Shown here in pieces: positions 48,712-61,300 of a DNA stretch of 64,000 nt (within the stretch, counting starts at the first letter, position 1; each line of letters starts with the position of its first letter). The position numbers and the translations under genes were made by a program. Location of the stretch: the NCBI GenBank assembly GCA_002794775.1, contig NBAY01000023.1:372001-436000 (forward strand). The letters run 5' to 3'. The notes under the pieces were generated by a model, which worked only from the letters and a program-made list of their open reading frames with translations, did not search any database and was not told where the DNA came from. The DNA comes from Porodaedalea pini. Taxonomy: Eukaryota; Basidiomycota; Agaricomycetes; Hymenochaetales; Hymenochaetaceae.

Positions 48712-51700
48712 CCATTGGGGCGACTGACCGAGAAGAACAAGAGACTTCGAATCCGGATCCGCTAAAATATAACCAACCGTTTGTACAATACGTAGATGCG
48801 AACAACGTCGATGGTTTTCCCGATTACGAAGTCTCCACCGGTGTGAACAAGAATGAAGAGTACGAACAACTGTTCATGAGAGGAACTGGCGGACGCCAGC
48901 TGGACCTTCTCCTGACCGTCGAGCATGAAATAGCTGGTGAGGCGAGAGAGGTAGATGCGCATGCCCTTGTGGATTCGGGATGCACGGGATCCTGCATCGA
49001 CGTCAGGTTCGTCGAGAGGTACGGGTTGGAAACGAAACGCTACATTTGACCCCTCGCGGTGCTGAACGCCGATGGCACGCACAATGAGGCCGGATTGATC
49101 GAGGAGTATGTTGACGTCGAACTCATGATCGGCCGTCATCGGGAGAAGATCGTCCTCGCAGTAACGTCCCTAGCGTCATCGAACATCTTCCTGGGGTACG
49201 ACTGGCTTCGACGTCACAATCCGGAGGTCGACTGGAAAACGGGCTCAATCGAATTCACCCGCTGTCCAGAAGAATGTGCGATCGAGAGGGAGCCGGTGGA
49301 GGACCTAGGCGAGGTGAAGAAGGTGGTGGAGCAGATGAGGAGGGTGAGTGAGATGCGAATGGACAAGACGTCCTGGCCCGCATACCTCAACGACTACGCC
49401 GACGTTTTCAGCGAAAAAGGTTTTGAGAAGCTGCCGGAACACCGACCCTGGGACCATGTCATCGACTTGAAGCCCGACTTCAAACCGAGTGACTGTAAGA
49501 TCTACCCGCTCACGCCGACTGAGCAGCAGTCACTCAAGGACTTCCTTGATGAAAACCTGAAGTCGGGTCGCATTCGACGGTCGATATCGCCCATGGCGTT
49601 GCCCTTCTTCTTCATTAAGAAGGCCGACAAATCGCTACGCCCCATCCAGGATTACCGTAAGCTCAATGACGGTACGATCAAGAACAAGTATCCCCTCCCT
49701 CTCATTGACGAACTCATCGACAAGGTCAAGAAAGCGAAATACATCACTAAGCTTGACCTTCGCTGGGGGTACTACAATATCCGGATCCGCGAGGGTGACG
49801 AATGGAAAGCAGCGTTTCGCACGAACATGGGCCTCTTCGAACCGACGGTCATGTTTTTTGGTCTTTGCAACGTGCCGGCCACGTTCCAGGCCTTTGTCAA
49901 CCACATCTTTAAGGACCTAATCTACGCGAACCTGATCATCGTATACCTCGATGACATCCTGATCCTCTCGGAAACCATTGAGGAGCATATCGACACGTCG
50001 AGGCGCGTACTCCAGATCCTCCGAGAGAATGGCCTGTACCTGAAGCCGGAGAAGTGCGAGTTTGACGCCAAGGTCGTCAAATACCTCGGCCACATCATCG
50101 GCAATGGAGAGATCAGGGCTGACCCGGCAAAGACGGAGGCGATTGCGAACTGGCCAGTCCCACGGAACCTCAAGGAGCTGCAACAGTTCCTCGGCATGGG
50201 AAACTGGCTGAGACGGTTTATTAAGGACTACAGCAAGGTGGTCCGACCGTTGACGTCGTTAACGGGCAAGAAGGACTGGGTATGGGAGACCGAACAGCAG
50301 GAAGCGTTCGAGGAGCTGAGACGACGTCTCTGCTCACCTCCAGTCCTAGCCATCGCCAATGACGAGGGCCCTTTCCGCGTAGAAGCGGACTCGTCAAACT
50401 TTGCGCTCGGTGGTGTGTTGTTGCAGAAGCAGGAAGGGAAGTGGAGGGTGATCGCCTACAGGTCAGAGGCACTTGAACCGGCGGAACGAAACTACGAGAT
50501 CTACGACAAGGAGATGCTCGCGATCGTTTCGGCGCTCAAGGAGTGGCGGCAATACCTCCTTGGCGCTCGCCACAAAATTGAAATCTGGTCCGACCACGCC
50601 AACCTCACCTACTTCAGGTCAGCGCAGAAGCTGAGCTATCGTCAAGCTCACTGGCGAACCGAACTCGAGGAATTCGACTTCCACCTTGAACACAAGTCGG
50701 GGAAGACAATGGGCAAGGCCGACTTGCTGTCACGCAAGGCGGGCTATGATCAGGGCAAGGATGACAATGACGGCGTCGTGTTCATCAAGGAGAAATGGCT
50801 GAACCGTGGGGTGGTAAGGACGTCGCGTGATGAAATGTTGGAATGAGTGGGTGAGGCGCAGAGAGCGCAAGACGAGTCGGAGAGGCCGACGAATATGGTG
50901 AAGGTCGACGGGTTGTGGCGGATGAAAGGCAAGGTGTACGTGCCGTCGACGATGAAGGAAGCGGTATTGCGGGAGTACCACGACTCGACCCTGGCAGGAC
51001 ATCCTGGATCGTCGAAGACGGTCGAACTGGTACGTTGAGACTTCTGGTGGGCGTCAATGTTCTCCGATGTCCGAACATACGTCCGAGGATGCAACCGTTG
51101 CCAACAGACGAAAGCCTTAAGAACGTCGAGGTCGAGACCGCTTCATCCTAACGCGATCCCTGAAGGTCCCTGGGAGATCGTCACGGTCGACCTAATCGGA
51201 GAACTCCCAGACTCTAAGGGACACAATGCAATCTGCGTCTTCGTGGACAGATTCTTGAAACAGATGCATGCCATCCCGACGACAACGAAACTGTCAGCGG
51301 AAGGCATGGCTCAGTTATACCGAGACCACGTCTTCCGCCTCCATGGCCTACCGAAGAAGATCATCCACGACCGAGGCACACAGTTCGATGCGTCGATGAT
51401 GAAGGAGCTATACAAACTCCTACACATCGAAGGCAACCCGTCAATGGCATACCACCCACAAACGGACGGTCAGACGGAACGCGTCAATCAAGAGCTCGAA
51501 CAGTACCTCCGGCTCTTCGTCGATCATCGGCAATCGGACTGGAAGGACTGGCTCCCCCTCGCAGAGTTCGCATACAACAACCGCGAACATTCAGCGACAA
51601 GGATGTCACCCTTCTACGCAAACACCGGACGTCACCCTATGAGCTTCGACACCGTACGAACTTCCTCTGCCAACATGTCGGCGGAAGAATTCGCCAAGCA

Positions 51701-52337
51701 CATCAAGGAGACTCATCGCGTTGCTAAGGACAATCTAGTCAAGGTAGCAGAGGACATGAAGCGCTACCATGACCGGACAGCAGGAGCTTCGGTGGAGTAC
51801 AAGGCTGGAGACAAAGTCTTCCTTGACGGGCGAAACATCAGTACGGACTCGCCGACGAAGAAACTCGCAGACAAATGGTACGGCCCCTTTGACATCGTCG
51901 ACAAGGTAGGAGCGAGCGCGTACAAGCTCAAACTCCCGAAGCGATGGAAAAAGGTCCACCCTGTCTTCAACGAAGCCCTGTTGAAACCCGCCGTCGAACC
52001 GTCCTTTGAAAGCCAGAAGCAACCGCCACCGCCGCCGCCAGACATCGTCGACAACGAGGAGGAATACGAACTCGAGGAAGTCTTAGACTCACGTCTGCAC
52101 CGAGGGAAACTACAGTACCTTGTCAAGTGGGTTGGCTACAATGAACCTACTTGGCAGCCTGAGACGGACTTCGGCGAGAACGCGAAGGAGGCGATCGCTG
52201 AGTTCTACCTCAAACATCCCGGTGCACCTCGGAAACTCGACATCCCTCGTCAACGACTCCGTCCGCTCTTCGTCGACACCGAGCCTGACGACCGCGATCA
52301 TGGTTGGTCGGGACGCCCAACCTTGAAGGGGGGGTAA
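48694..52337 (+). pseudogene. Element C pol (protease, RT, RNase H, integrase, chromodomain)
   Basis: Nearly intact. Retropepsin ALVDSGCTGSCID (about 48964); RT with FFFIKKADKSLRPIQDYRKL, MFFGLCNVPATFQAF and VYLDDILILS (YLDD at 49944-49955); RNase H with EADSSNFALGGVLL and NYEIYDKEMLAIV; integrase with HDSTLAGHPGSSK and CNRCQQTK, VDLIGELPDSKG, IHDRGTQFDA and QTERVNQELEQY; a KAGDKVFLDG strand; and a C-terminal chromodomain (YELEEVLDSRLHRGKLQYLV, KWVGYNEPTWQPE). Three TGA stops, 49047-49049, 50844-50846 and 51036-51038, all at positions expected to be Arg. Stop TAA abuts the 3' LTR. Confidence 0.9.
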
Positions 52338-52750
52338 TGTTAGAACCTGAACTTTCACCTTTTCCTTTATTTTCCCTTTTACCATTTCCTTTATTATATT
52401 CGTCCTTTTCATTATATTTACCCATCTTACACAATCATTCCCACACTACCTTCATTCGTTCCATTCCCACTCGTTATGTAATGTTAGGTAATATAGTCTC
52501 ACGGTCGTCGCTATATAAGGTCTCAGGAATCGCATGAACTCCTTGTTCTGCTTTTCCTCTTACCTCCGCGACGACCTAGGTGAGACTCGTCCCCCTTGTA
52601 TTAGTTTAGACTTGTATTAATCCTCTTACCTCCGCGACGACCTAGCCTGAGTAAGCGTGTCCCGAGCCTACGCTCGAGTATAGCACGTCCCAGACGACAG
52701 TCAGCCGAGGCCTGCCCAGTCCGAGTCGTCTCCCGGGCTCCCGCCTAACA
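52338..52750 (+). repeat. Element C 3' LTR
   Basis: Same length as the 5' LTR. TATATAAG box at 52512-52519. Directly preceded by the purine tract AAGGGGGGG and the pol stop TAA, which abuts the LTR. Confidence 0.93.
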
Positions 52751-55700
52751 TGACACTCCTGTCGACATCTGTTCTTTGTCGTTATACGCGAATTCCGCTA
52801 GCGCAAGCCATTCCACCCAGTCCGACTGATGGTGGTTAACAAAGAGACGAAGGTACTGTTCAATCTCTTGGTTTATCCATTCTGTCTGACCATCCGTCTG
52901 TGGGTGATATGCTGTTGACAGGTTTCCCTCGATGCCCAATAACCGGTATAGTTCGTTCATGAATTTGGACTCGAACTGTGATCCTCTGTCATGAATAAAC
53001 TTGCGCAGTATGCCGTGTAGCCTGAAGACATGATCCCGGTAGAGCCTCGCCATTCCTTCCGACGTTACACTCACAGAGGTAGGGATCGCATGTACCTGTT
53101 TACTGAACCTGTCAACGAAGACACAGATTGCGTTATGCCCATTGGACTCGGGTAGTTCGCCAATCAGGTCTGCCGTGACGATTTCCCAAGGACCTTTTGG
53201 GATCTCATTTGGATTCAGGGGATTATGCGGTTTTGCTCGGTGTGCCTTGGTGCGTTGGCACGCGTTACATCCCTCGACATACATTCGAACATCTCGCTGG
53301 ATTCCTGGCCACCAGTAGTTGCATGTGATCAACTCATGGGTCTTGTAGTGTCCTGGGTGTCCTGCGAGTGTGCTGTCGTGATGGTTTCGAATGATGTCTT
53401 CTCGGAGTTTACGGTCTTTTGGCACGTAGATCCTGCCCTTCCACATCAACATCCCTTCTTCTTCCTCATCCCACTCTCATTCCTTCTGCTCTAATGCCTT
53501 CACAACTGCTCTGTCCCTGTTGTTTCATACCCTTTTAATTCGTTTAACGAAGTCTGCATCCAGTGCTTCTAGCAGTGTTTCATTTACAAATAGGTCCGGC
53601 TTGAGCAAAACGATGTCGATATTGTCGTTCTCCCCCCTCTCATGATCCGCTCATCTCGAGAGGAGGTCAGCCTTAGTCATCAGGGCACCTGATTTATGGA
53701 ACAGTTTGAAGTCGTAATCCGCTAGCTCCTGTAGCCATCTCGCTTGTCGGTGGTTGATCTTCTGGGGTTTTCGGAAATACTGGAGGTTGAGGTGATCCGA
53801 CCAGATTTCGAAGGTTTGCGTTGCCCCTAGAAGATATTGTCGCCAGTCATCCAGCGCGCACATGATTGCGAACATCTCTTTGTCGTAGATTTCATAGTTG
53901 CGCTCTGCTTGGCTAAGCGCTTGCGATTGGTATGCGATTGGATGCCACTTTTCATCAATGAATTGGGACAGAATGGCGCCATTAGTGAAATGCGACGAAT
54001 TGGCCTCCACCCAAAATTGACCGTCATCAGTAGGTACTGTGAGTACGGGTTCCTCACAGAGCTTCTGCTTCAGACGTTCAAAGGCCTCCTGTTGCTCCAC
54101 CTCCCACTTCCACTCTACATCTCCGGTCAACACCATCAGGGGCTTCGTGTAGTGACTGAACGCTAGGATAAATCGGCGGTAGTAGTTGCAGAACCCAAGG
54201 AAAGACTGTAGTTCTTTCTTGTTCTTAGGAACTGGCCAATCTTTTACGCCTGCCACTTTGGCTGGATCCATGCAAATCTGTCCATTGCCTAGGATATGCC
54301 CAAGATAGTTCACGGTCTCTTGAGCGAAGCTGCACTTTTCTGGCTTTAAGAACAACTTGTTTGCTCGCAACACTTCCAGGACTTGTCGGACGAGTTTGTC
54401 ATGATGTTCGCGAGTTCGTGCAAAGATCAGAATGTCATCCATGTAGACTATGACATGTCCATCATTGACGAGTTCTCAGAAGATCTCGTTCATAAATCCT
54501 TGGAAGGTTGCTGGTGAGTTTGTGAGACCAAAGAACATGACCATTGGTTCGAATAGACCGTGGTTCGTCCTGAAGGCAGCTTTGTGTTCATCACCCTCTT
54601 GAATCCAAATGTTATTGTAACCCCAGCGTATGTCAAGCTTCGTGAAGAATTTCACCTGCTTTGTTTTGTCGATGAGCTCTTGGATTAGAGGTAACGGGTA
54701 TTTGTTCCTAACCGTCATCTCATTGAGCCTGCGATAATCCTGTACGGGGTGAAGCTTGCCATCCTTCTTTTTGATGAAGAAGAAGGGGGATGCCATCTCA
54801 GATTGAGAGTTGCGAATACGGCCAGTTTTCAGGTTTTCGGTGAGGAATTTGTCAAGTGCCACCTGTTCGGATGGACTGAGCGGGTAGATTTTACAGTCAG
54901 AGAGTTTTGAACCCGGCTTGAGTTCGATAGCGTGATCCCAAGGGCATCTCTCTGGTAACTGATTGAATTCCTGTTCACTGAAGACGTCCGCAAACTCTTT
55001 GACATAGTCTGGGACCTCCTCGAGTGCCTGTTGCCTGACCTTCAGCGCTTTTCTTGGATCGGACTTGATGTACCTGTCCCAATCGAAGAGAAAGAGCTGA
55101 TCGCCGTCTTCAAGTTCTACCAAATCAAGGTTCTCATCGGGGTCCGCATCAATGTCCTCTAGACCACGGATATAGCTGCATACATCGGGGCATCGATTGA
55201 ATTCGATCATTGACTTTTGCCAGTCGATGTTGGGGTTGTGCAGCTTTAACCATTCATGTCTGATGAACACATCTGTTTTCCCTAGATCCATGACTGCGAA
55301 GTGGATGCGCTCCGAATGATCTTTAATCGTCATGCACATTTCCACAAATTCCGTGATCGAACCGTCCTTATTGAGCGTGCCATCAGCATTGTAAACTCGG
55401 ATCAGGATGGGTGTCTTTTTTGTCCTGATCTGATGCTTTTCAATGAAGGATTGGTTGATACACGAGCCAGTGCAGCCACTGTCCAGTAGTGCGTCTACCT
55501 TGAACTGGTTACTGGTGTCGGTCGTTTGAAGGAGAATCGGTACCATGAGCTGTTGCCCCCGAGACCCTCTTACGAACCGTTTCGGACCCCTCAGGTCCCT
55601 AACGGCTGTCACGGCATCTGATTCTTCTAGCGCAATGATCTGACACACTGTCTCTTCATTCGCCTCAGCATGCCTCTGCTGTTTCATCCACACTCAGAGA

Positions 55701-56118
55701 GTCATTAAAGCACTTTTGAGCTTATCCTCTTTGAGACGCCGTACAACCCATGGTGCAGTAAAGGGGACAGGGCAATCTCTCCAGGATTTCCTCTTAGCTT
55801 GTTTTGACGAGTTTTCATTTTTCACGGATTTCGGTTCAGTTCCGGCCAAGGAAGAAATAAAATTAAAAGTTTCGGAAGAGGATTTTACATGATTTTCAGA
55901 TGCAGGAATAGAGCAAGATGATGAGACAGAAATGTTGTTACATGTGGGTGCATCTACACTACTAACTACTGGTACAGGAACAGAAAGAATATTTTTGCAA
56001 GTGACATTGTTTTTTACATTTTTTTGTGTTTTATTTAAGTTATCTACAGAGTCCATAGAATTATCAAAAATGGCCGTTTGAAAAACCGAAACTGAACCTA
56101 TCCCAGTCAGTGCCGTGT

Positions 56119-57210
56119 TCACTGCTGGGGCTCCGCAAAATCCAACTCCTGCTCAAAGAGCGCCTCCTCTTCTTCCTCCGCAAAGTCTGACTCCTTGAGT
56201 GTCGCGGTCTCGTCTGCCCAGACTTTTCTCTCTTGCAGCTCCATCCCCATCAACACAGCCCTTATCACCTTCTTCTTTATTGGACAATTCCTCTGTATAT
56301 TCCCAGACTCTTTGCAGTAGTAGCAGACTCCTGCCTTCCTCAGCTCTTTGAGCGATACATCCATTGGCTTTCCCATGCCTCTGTATGTGACTCTGGTGGC
56401 GTTGTGCCTTTCAGGGATTCTAGGTGCAAATGTCTGGGTAGGTTTAGGTGGGGGAGCCTGAGGTCTGAGCGGAGCAGTGCGCATTTGTTCGATGGCCCTC
56501 ATCTGGCGTCTCGCGTTGTCAAATCGAATGGCTTTTTCCTGCCAACCTTTGTACATGGTTGGAACGGGGTCGCTCATTTGGATTCGGTACACAATTTCTT
56601 TATCCAAGGCTTTCATCAGTTTGTGGATGAGGGTGTCATCATTCTTGGCATCGTCATCGTATCCCGCTGCTCAGCAATAGATGTCGAACTGTTGGAAGAA
56701 TTGGTCAGCGGTGATGTCTCGAGTATGCTTCCAGCTGTCCAGCTTCTGCATGGCGTTCTGTCGCTCATTCGGATCTCCAAATGCTGCTTCTAGCTGTTTA
56801 TCGAACTTCTGGTGGCTGACGAGCGAGAAGATCAGGTATCCATCCATCTTGATGCTTTCCAAGAAGTTCTGGGCCCAGAGTGCCGCTGCGCCTTCTGTCA
56901 TGAACAATAGCACGAAAAGGAAGTAATCCTTATCGTTCACGAAGTCCCCTGCGTTAGCTTCGACATAAAGGGTGATGGCTTGTTCGAACTTCTTGTAGCC
57001 TCGTCCGTTGAATGCCTCGGGTTTGGCAATGTGTCTCCCTCCATTACTGTTCATTGTTTGGGGAGGGGGAGCAGGTGCTGTTGCTGCTGCTGGCATGGGG
57101 GTTGCCAATAATCCCAGGCCCTGTAGCGTGTTGATGATCTCCTGCATTGTGTCATTTGAGATCGTTGGTGCTCCGGCCGCTGGTGCGATGGGAGTTTGGG
57201 GTTCCGCCAT
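56119..57210 (-). pseudogene. Element B gag
   Basis: Capsid polyprotein of a Ty3/Gypsy element. ATG at 57210; a Pro/Ala-rich start, the capsid core with GRGYKKFEQAITLYV, AAALWAQNFLE and FGDPNERQNAMQKL, then a zinc knuckle CYYCKESGNIQRNC in which the usual His is Asn. One internal TGA at 56671-56673 replaces an expected Arg. The natural stop at 56119 overlaps pol, which is in the -1 frame. A GGATTTT heptamer at 56143-56137 precedes the stop. Confidence 0.85.
56137..56143 (-). promoter_or_regulatory. -1 ribosomal frameshift heptamer, element B
   Basis: GGATTTT read on the minus strand, G GAT TTT in the gag frame, 15 nt before the gag stop at 56121-56119. The -1 frame is open from here into pol. 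It corresponds to GGGTTTT in element C, and both are followed by GCG. Confidence 0.55.
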
Positions 57211-57951
57211 GACAGGCGATGGTGTGGGTGATGGGTGGGGTGGTTGGAGGGCTCCTAGCTCATTGTCTATGCGTACTAGGTCGTCGTCAGTCAGCGGTGG
57301 TAGTTGTGCGAGGACAGCATTGGCGGTGTCTTCCAGTGGTGTATTCCAACACTGTGCTGCTGATCCGGACGGTCGAGCGTACGGGTGTGGAGCCAGCTCA
57401 GATCAGAAACAACACTGCCAGCCAACAGGTGGTGCGGACGCCTGTGGATCTGATCGAACATTGTAACAAAACTCCGGGTGTGGTGGTTGACTTTCACTTG
57501 CTGATCAAACCCGGATCTTCCTCTGTGAAGACTCCAACGGGCGCCAAGGGACCTTTCCGAAGATCACCCCCAAGGCCTGGTAGCTACTCTCGAGTGGGTC
57601 GGGCTCAACGTTACCCCCTCTCAAACGAGCACTGGTTGATCGAATAGAAAGAAGACGGTGGGTTATAAAATGAGTGAGTTTAGTAATGAAAGTAAAGGAT
57701 TAATGACATATTGGCCTGATCAATGCTCGTGAGATCGATCTGAGAACAGGTGTGGGTCAAAGCGATCGTAGTCGGGGTCGCAGTCCAAGTCGTCGGACAC
57801 GTCAGATAAGAATGTTGGTTTATAGTTCAGGGTTGCGGACGGGTAGTGGTTGGTTTTGAGGTTGTTGTCGATAGGAGATGCGAATGTTCAGAGCCAGCTT
57901 GGCGTTGGTGACTGAGAATGCGCAAGGCGGTAGGGGTAAGTTTCGACCTTG

Positions 57952-58395
57952 TGTCAGCGATGGACTACAGGTACGCAAGAGGTAACCGGGTTGCGTGGAA
58001 CTCAGTCAAGGGAGGAGAAAAGAGAGAGAGTGGTGAGCCAGGGGAGCTGACACAGCGCAAGAGTGAGGGACAGCTTCTGGACGTAGCCAGGTAGAATTGA
58101 CCAGGTCAAAACTAAGGGATAAGTACAGGAGTACTACCTACTTATATACCCTGCAGAGGCTGCGCACGGACCAGGGAATTAGCTACTACATAAAGATAGA
58201 TGAAAGAACGTCATGGAACTTCATAGAACAATAGCGTCATAGTATCAGTCAGCGAATAATGAGAGTGTGGGAAAGGGGCATAATGGATATGAGTAAGTTG
58301 AAATAAGCGTGATTAGTAATGAGTGGATAAGATATGATAAGATAAGATAAGGGAAAATGATAAGGGAATAAAATAATTAAAAAGCGTCCATGACA
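57952..58395 (-). repeat. Element B 5' LTR
   Basis: 444 nt. On the minus strand it starts TGTCATGGACGC and ends ATCGCTGACA. A TATATAAG box lies at 58148-58141. It differs from the other B LTR (with D removed) at five positions that I could see, all at CpG. It carries the uninterrupted CCGG site into which D inserted in the other LTR. Confidence 0.9.
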
Positions 58396-61300
58396 GGTCC
58401 CAAGTATTGTTTCCTCCAAAGTTGTCCATCTGCGATGAAAAACTGAGTTGCCTTTGATACGAAGTGTCAAAATTTGTTGTCTGTCATGTCTTCTAGTTTC
58501 TTTGGGTCACTGAGAAATTCCTTGATTTTTATCAACTCTTGATTGGCCGATTCTGCTGCAGCTGTCTGAGGAATGGTGGGAGGGTCTGCAGCAGGAGGAA
58601 TGTCTCCAGTGTATGCTACGAATATGAAAGCATACTGATTGTCAATCCATTCTTCGTAGTTTTCATCGTCTGGAGGGTTGGTGTCTGCTCACTTTCGCCA
58701 ACTGAGTCTGTCTGGGCCTGTATGCCAGGTGCCCGGTACATGGATGATCGTGAAGTGGAACAGTAAGATTCCTGCAATCCACTGGTTGATTGTCGCGTTT
58801 GGCTGGATATCTGGGTTGTTGATCATGCCTTTAATGTACTTCACGTTGACTTCAATGTAGAAGTAGTCCAGTCCTATTAGATAGATTTGTGCATTGTGGA
58901 GGGCCCTCATGAGGCCGAACAGTTCTACTTTTGGCTGTGAGTAGTTCTGTTCCCTCTCGTTCCATGTTGCAGACATAAAACGGGCTGGGAATCGTTCTCC
59001 ATTTTCTCCGATCTGTAAGAGAATCACTCTGTATCCTCGAATCGATGAATCTATGCAGAGGTGGACTGGTCTCCCACATTTGTAGTTGATTGGCCTGATG
59101 GCTCTGGACTTGGCAACTGCCTTCTTAAGTTGGTCCATCGATCACTGTTCGAGTTTTCTGAATGAGAAGGGGACGTCTTTTCTGGTGAGTCGGTTCAGAT
59201 CATATGCCAATTGAGTGAAGTCATTGATAAAATGCCTGAGGACTCCTGCAGTTCCGAGGAATGATCAAATGTCCATAATGTCTTCACAAGGAGGCCAGTC
59301 AATGACTTTTTGGACTCATGCTTCGTCTGGGACTCGTCCTGAGTAGTTGCAGGTATGGCCAACTATCACAGCTTCAGGTGCAGCGAGTACCAACTTTTTC
59401 CTGGACAGAGTCGCCCCAACTACTTTGAATCTTTGGAGGACTCAGTTGATGTTGTTTAGGTGTTCCCATATGAATCGGCAGATTCCTGAATTTTCTGGGA
59501 TGGTCTCATATGATCCATCCTGTAACTTGTATTGTGTGGCCGGCCCTTTTATGGGTACATCATCAATGTATGGGAACACCACGTCCAGGATTTCGTCCTT
59601 CAGAATGAATGTGACATCAGCATGCATGATTTGCTGGGAGTTCGTATACCCCATGGGAATTGATGTGAGTCAAAATGCTCCTAGTGGCGTCTGGAATGTC
59701 ATTATGTCCCTACTTCGTATGGCAAGTTTCCTTTGGTCGAACACTACAAATAAGTCCAAGGTTGTATAGCAGGATCGGCCCCGAAAGACTCGGTGATGTG
59801 TTTGGTTGGATATGGTACTGATGGATCTCGTATTGTGACTGTGTTTAGTGGTTGAAGATCATGGACTATTCTCAGTGACTTTCCATCCTTCTTTACTATG
59901 CAGAACCACCTGGATTGATACGATGAGTTTGATGGTTCATAAACGCTGGACATGATTTTGTCTTTGATGATTGCGATGACCCTGTCAAATATCCCTGGTG
60001 GGATGGGAATATTCTTCAGTACCCATGGAATATGCTCAATCATTGGGATAAGAACTGGAGCGAAGTAATTGTAGTCAAGTGCACCCTTTTCTGTTTCATC
60101 CCATGCGAACACCATTTCCTGTGTCCGAATAACCCACCATGCGAGATCCTTTTCTTCAGGGAGTAGGAATCTGGCCGGATCTATGTCCATTTCATTGTAT
60201 TGTTCCTGGGTGAGTCATTTCCCAGGTGAGAATGGTGGAGGATGGGTTGGTAACTCTGGAAGGTCCTTTAGGGGATCGGGGTGCTGTGTCCTGGTGATTC
60301 GGTATTCTTCGGGGAGTGTGGTTGGTACTGGCTTTATACAATTGGCGACCTTCTTGTATTTGTAGAAGGGTTGAGTCATTTGGCGAGTTTGACTTGTTTG
60401 AGGAATTAGGGATTCGTTGTCACATGGGTGATTGATAGAGAATAGTCCTGTTGCATCGTCTATTTGGGTTTTGTTGTTTTCCATATTTTGTTTTGGTTTT
60501 ATGCCTCCTTTTTCTGTGACGGTGATCTCAATAGACTGTCTGTCAAAAGAAATGTGTACTGTGTTTGACTCCGGGGTATCTGTGGTATAGCATGGTTGCG
60601 CCTCTGGTTCATCTTGTCGATATTGTACCAATTCATCAACTATCAAAAATCCTCGTCCTCAGCTGGTTGCTTTTGTCGTGTTCATTCTCGAGTCGGGACT
60701 GTTATATCTTCCTCCATTACCAGGTGGATTAGTTCTAGTACCTGGTCATTGATGTCTATATCCACAAGCCAAGCCTTGCAATGTGCAAGGAATGGTCGGC
60801 TGAGTAAGATATTGAATGGTGCTGGGTGTACAACTTGTGCTTGTACGAGTACCGAGAATCCTCCGAGTCCTATCCTGAGTTGTGGTATTAGTCCAAGTGA
60901 TTGGGTCCTAGACGCATCTGCTGTTTTGATAATGATTTGTTCATTATTTAGAGTTGGCGATCCTAGGTGTTTCCATACATCCTGAGAAAGCCCTATAAAT
61001 GAAGCTCCCATGTCAAGCAGTCCTTCAACCTTGACCTTTCCGTCTAACCATACATCAATGATTCAGATTGGAACACTTGCTGGTGCGATCGGTTCATTTT
61101 CCTGTGATTCAACCGGTGAGCCTGGTCTGGGTCCTGCCGAATACATTGCTGCGCCTTCTTCATCATGGTTTATCGGACTCCGCTTCGCTGTCATCATGTC
61201 CTTGCATTTTTGTCTGACCTCTGGCAAGGTTGCCAACAGTTCTTGACCTGATATTGATATTGTGGAGTCCAAGAATTGGCAAAACACTGCATCAACCATT

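Larger units (their letters stand above)
46509..52750 (+). mobile_element. Element C: young Ty3/Gypsy chromovirus
   Basis: 6242 nt with two 413-nt LTRs differing at three positions that I could see. Flanked by TGACA on both sides (46504-46508 and 52751-52755). CpG-rich compared with A and B, and with only four internal TGA stops. It is the most recent insertion in the stack, lying in B's integrase. Confidence 0.95.
44853..56143 (-). pseudogene. Element B pol (protease, RT, RNase H, integrase, chromodomain), interrupted
   Basis: Segments 56143-52751, 46508-46450 and 45573-44853, separated by elements C and D. Domains: retropepsin ALLDSGCTGSCI; RT with FFFIKKKDGKLHPVQDYR, MFFGLTNSPATFQ and VYMDDILIFA; RNase H with VEANSSHFTNGAIL; integrase with HHDSTLAGHPG and CNACQRTK, ADLIGELPES, IHDRGSQFES, QTEWINQEIEQY; then KYKPGDKVMLEG and a C-terminal chromodomain (YEVEKVVDSKLVRGKLKYLI, HWKGYPNEESTWEP). 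Internal stops are all TGA (for example 55694, 54476, 53651, near 53528 and 53476, 45531, 45210). Joining the flanks of C without one TGACA restores TGVSPFFVNHG. Confidence 0.88.
43459..58395 (-). mobile_element. Element B: Ty3/Gypsy chromovirus, interrupted
   Basis: LTRs at 57952-58395 (5') and 43459-44840 (3', containing insertion D). Target duplication GGTCC/AGTCC on the plus strand, with one CpG-type mismatch. Order on the minus strand: 5' LTR, primer site (CAAGGTCGAAAC after the LTR), gag, pol, chromodomain, polypurine tract AAGGAGAGGG, 3' LTR. Element C and the two D copies are inserted into it; without them it is about 6.9 kb. Confidence 0.9.

Noticed and set aside
56233..57647. Plus-strand frames over element B gag
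   Set aside because: Antisense shadows of a clear gag with capsid and zinc-knuckle motifs.
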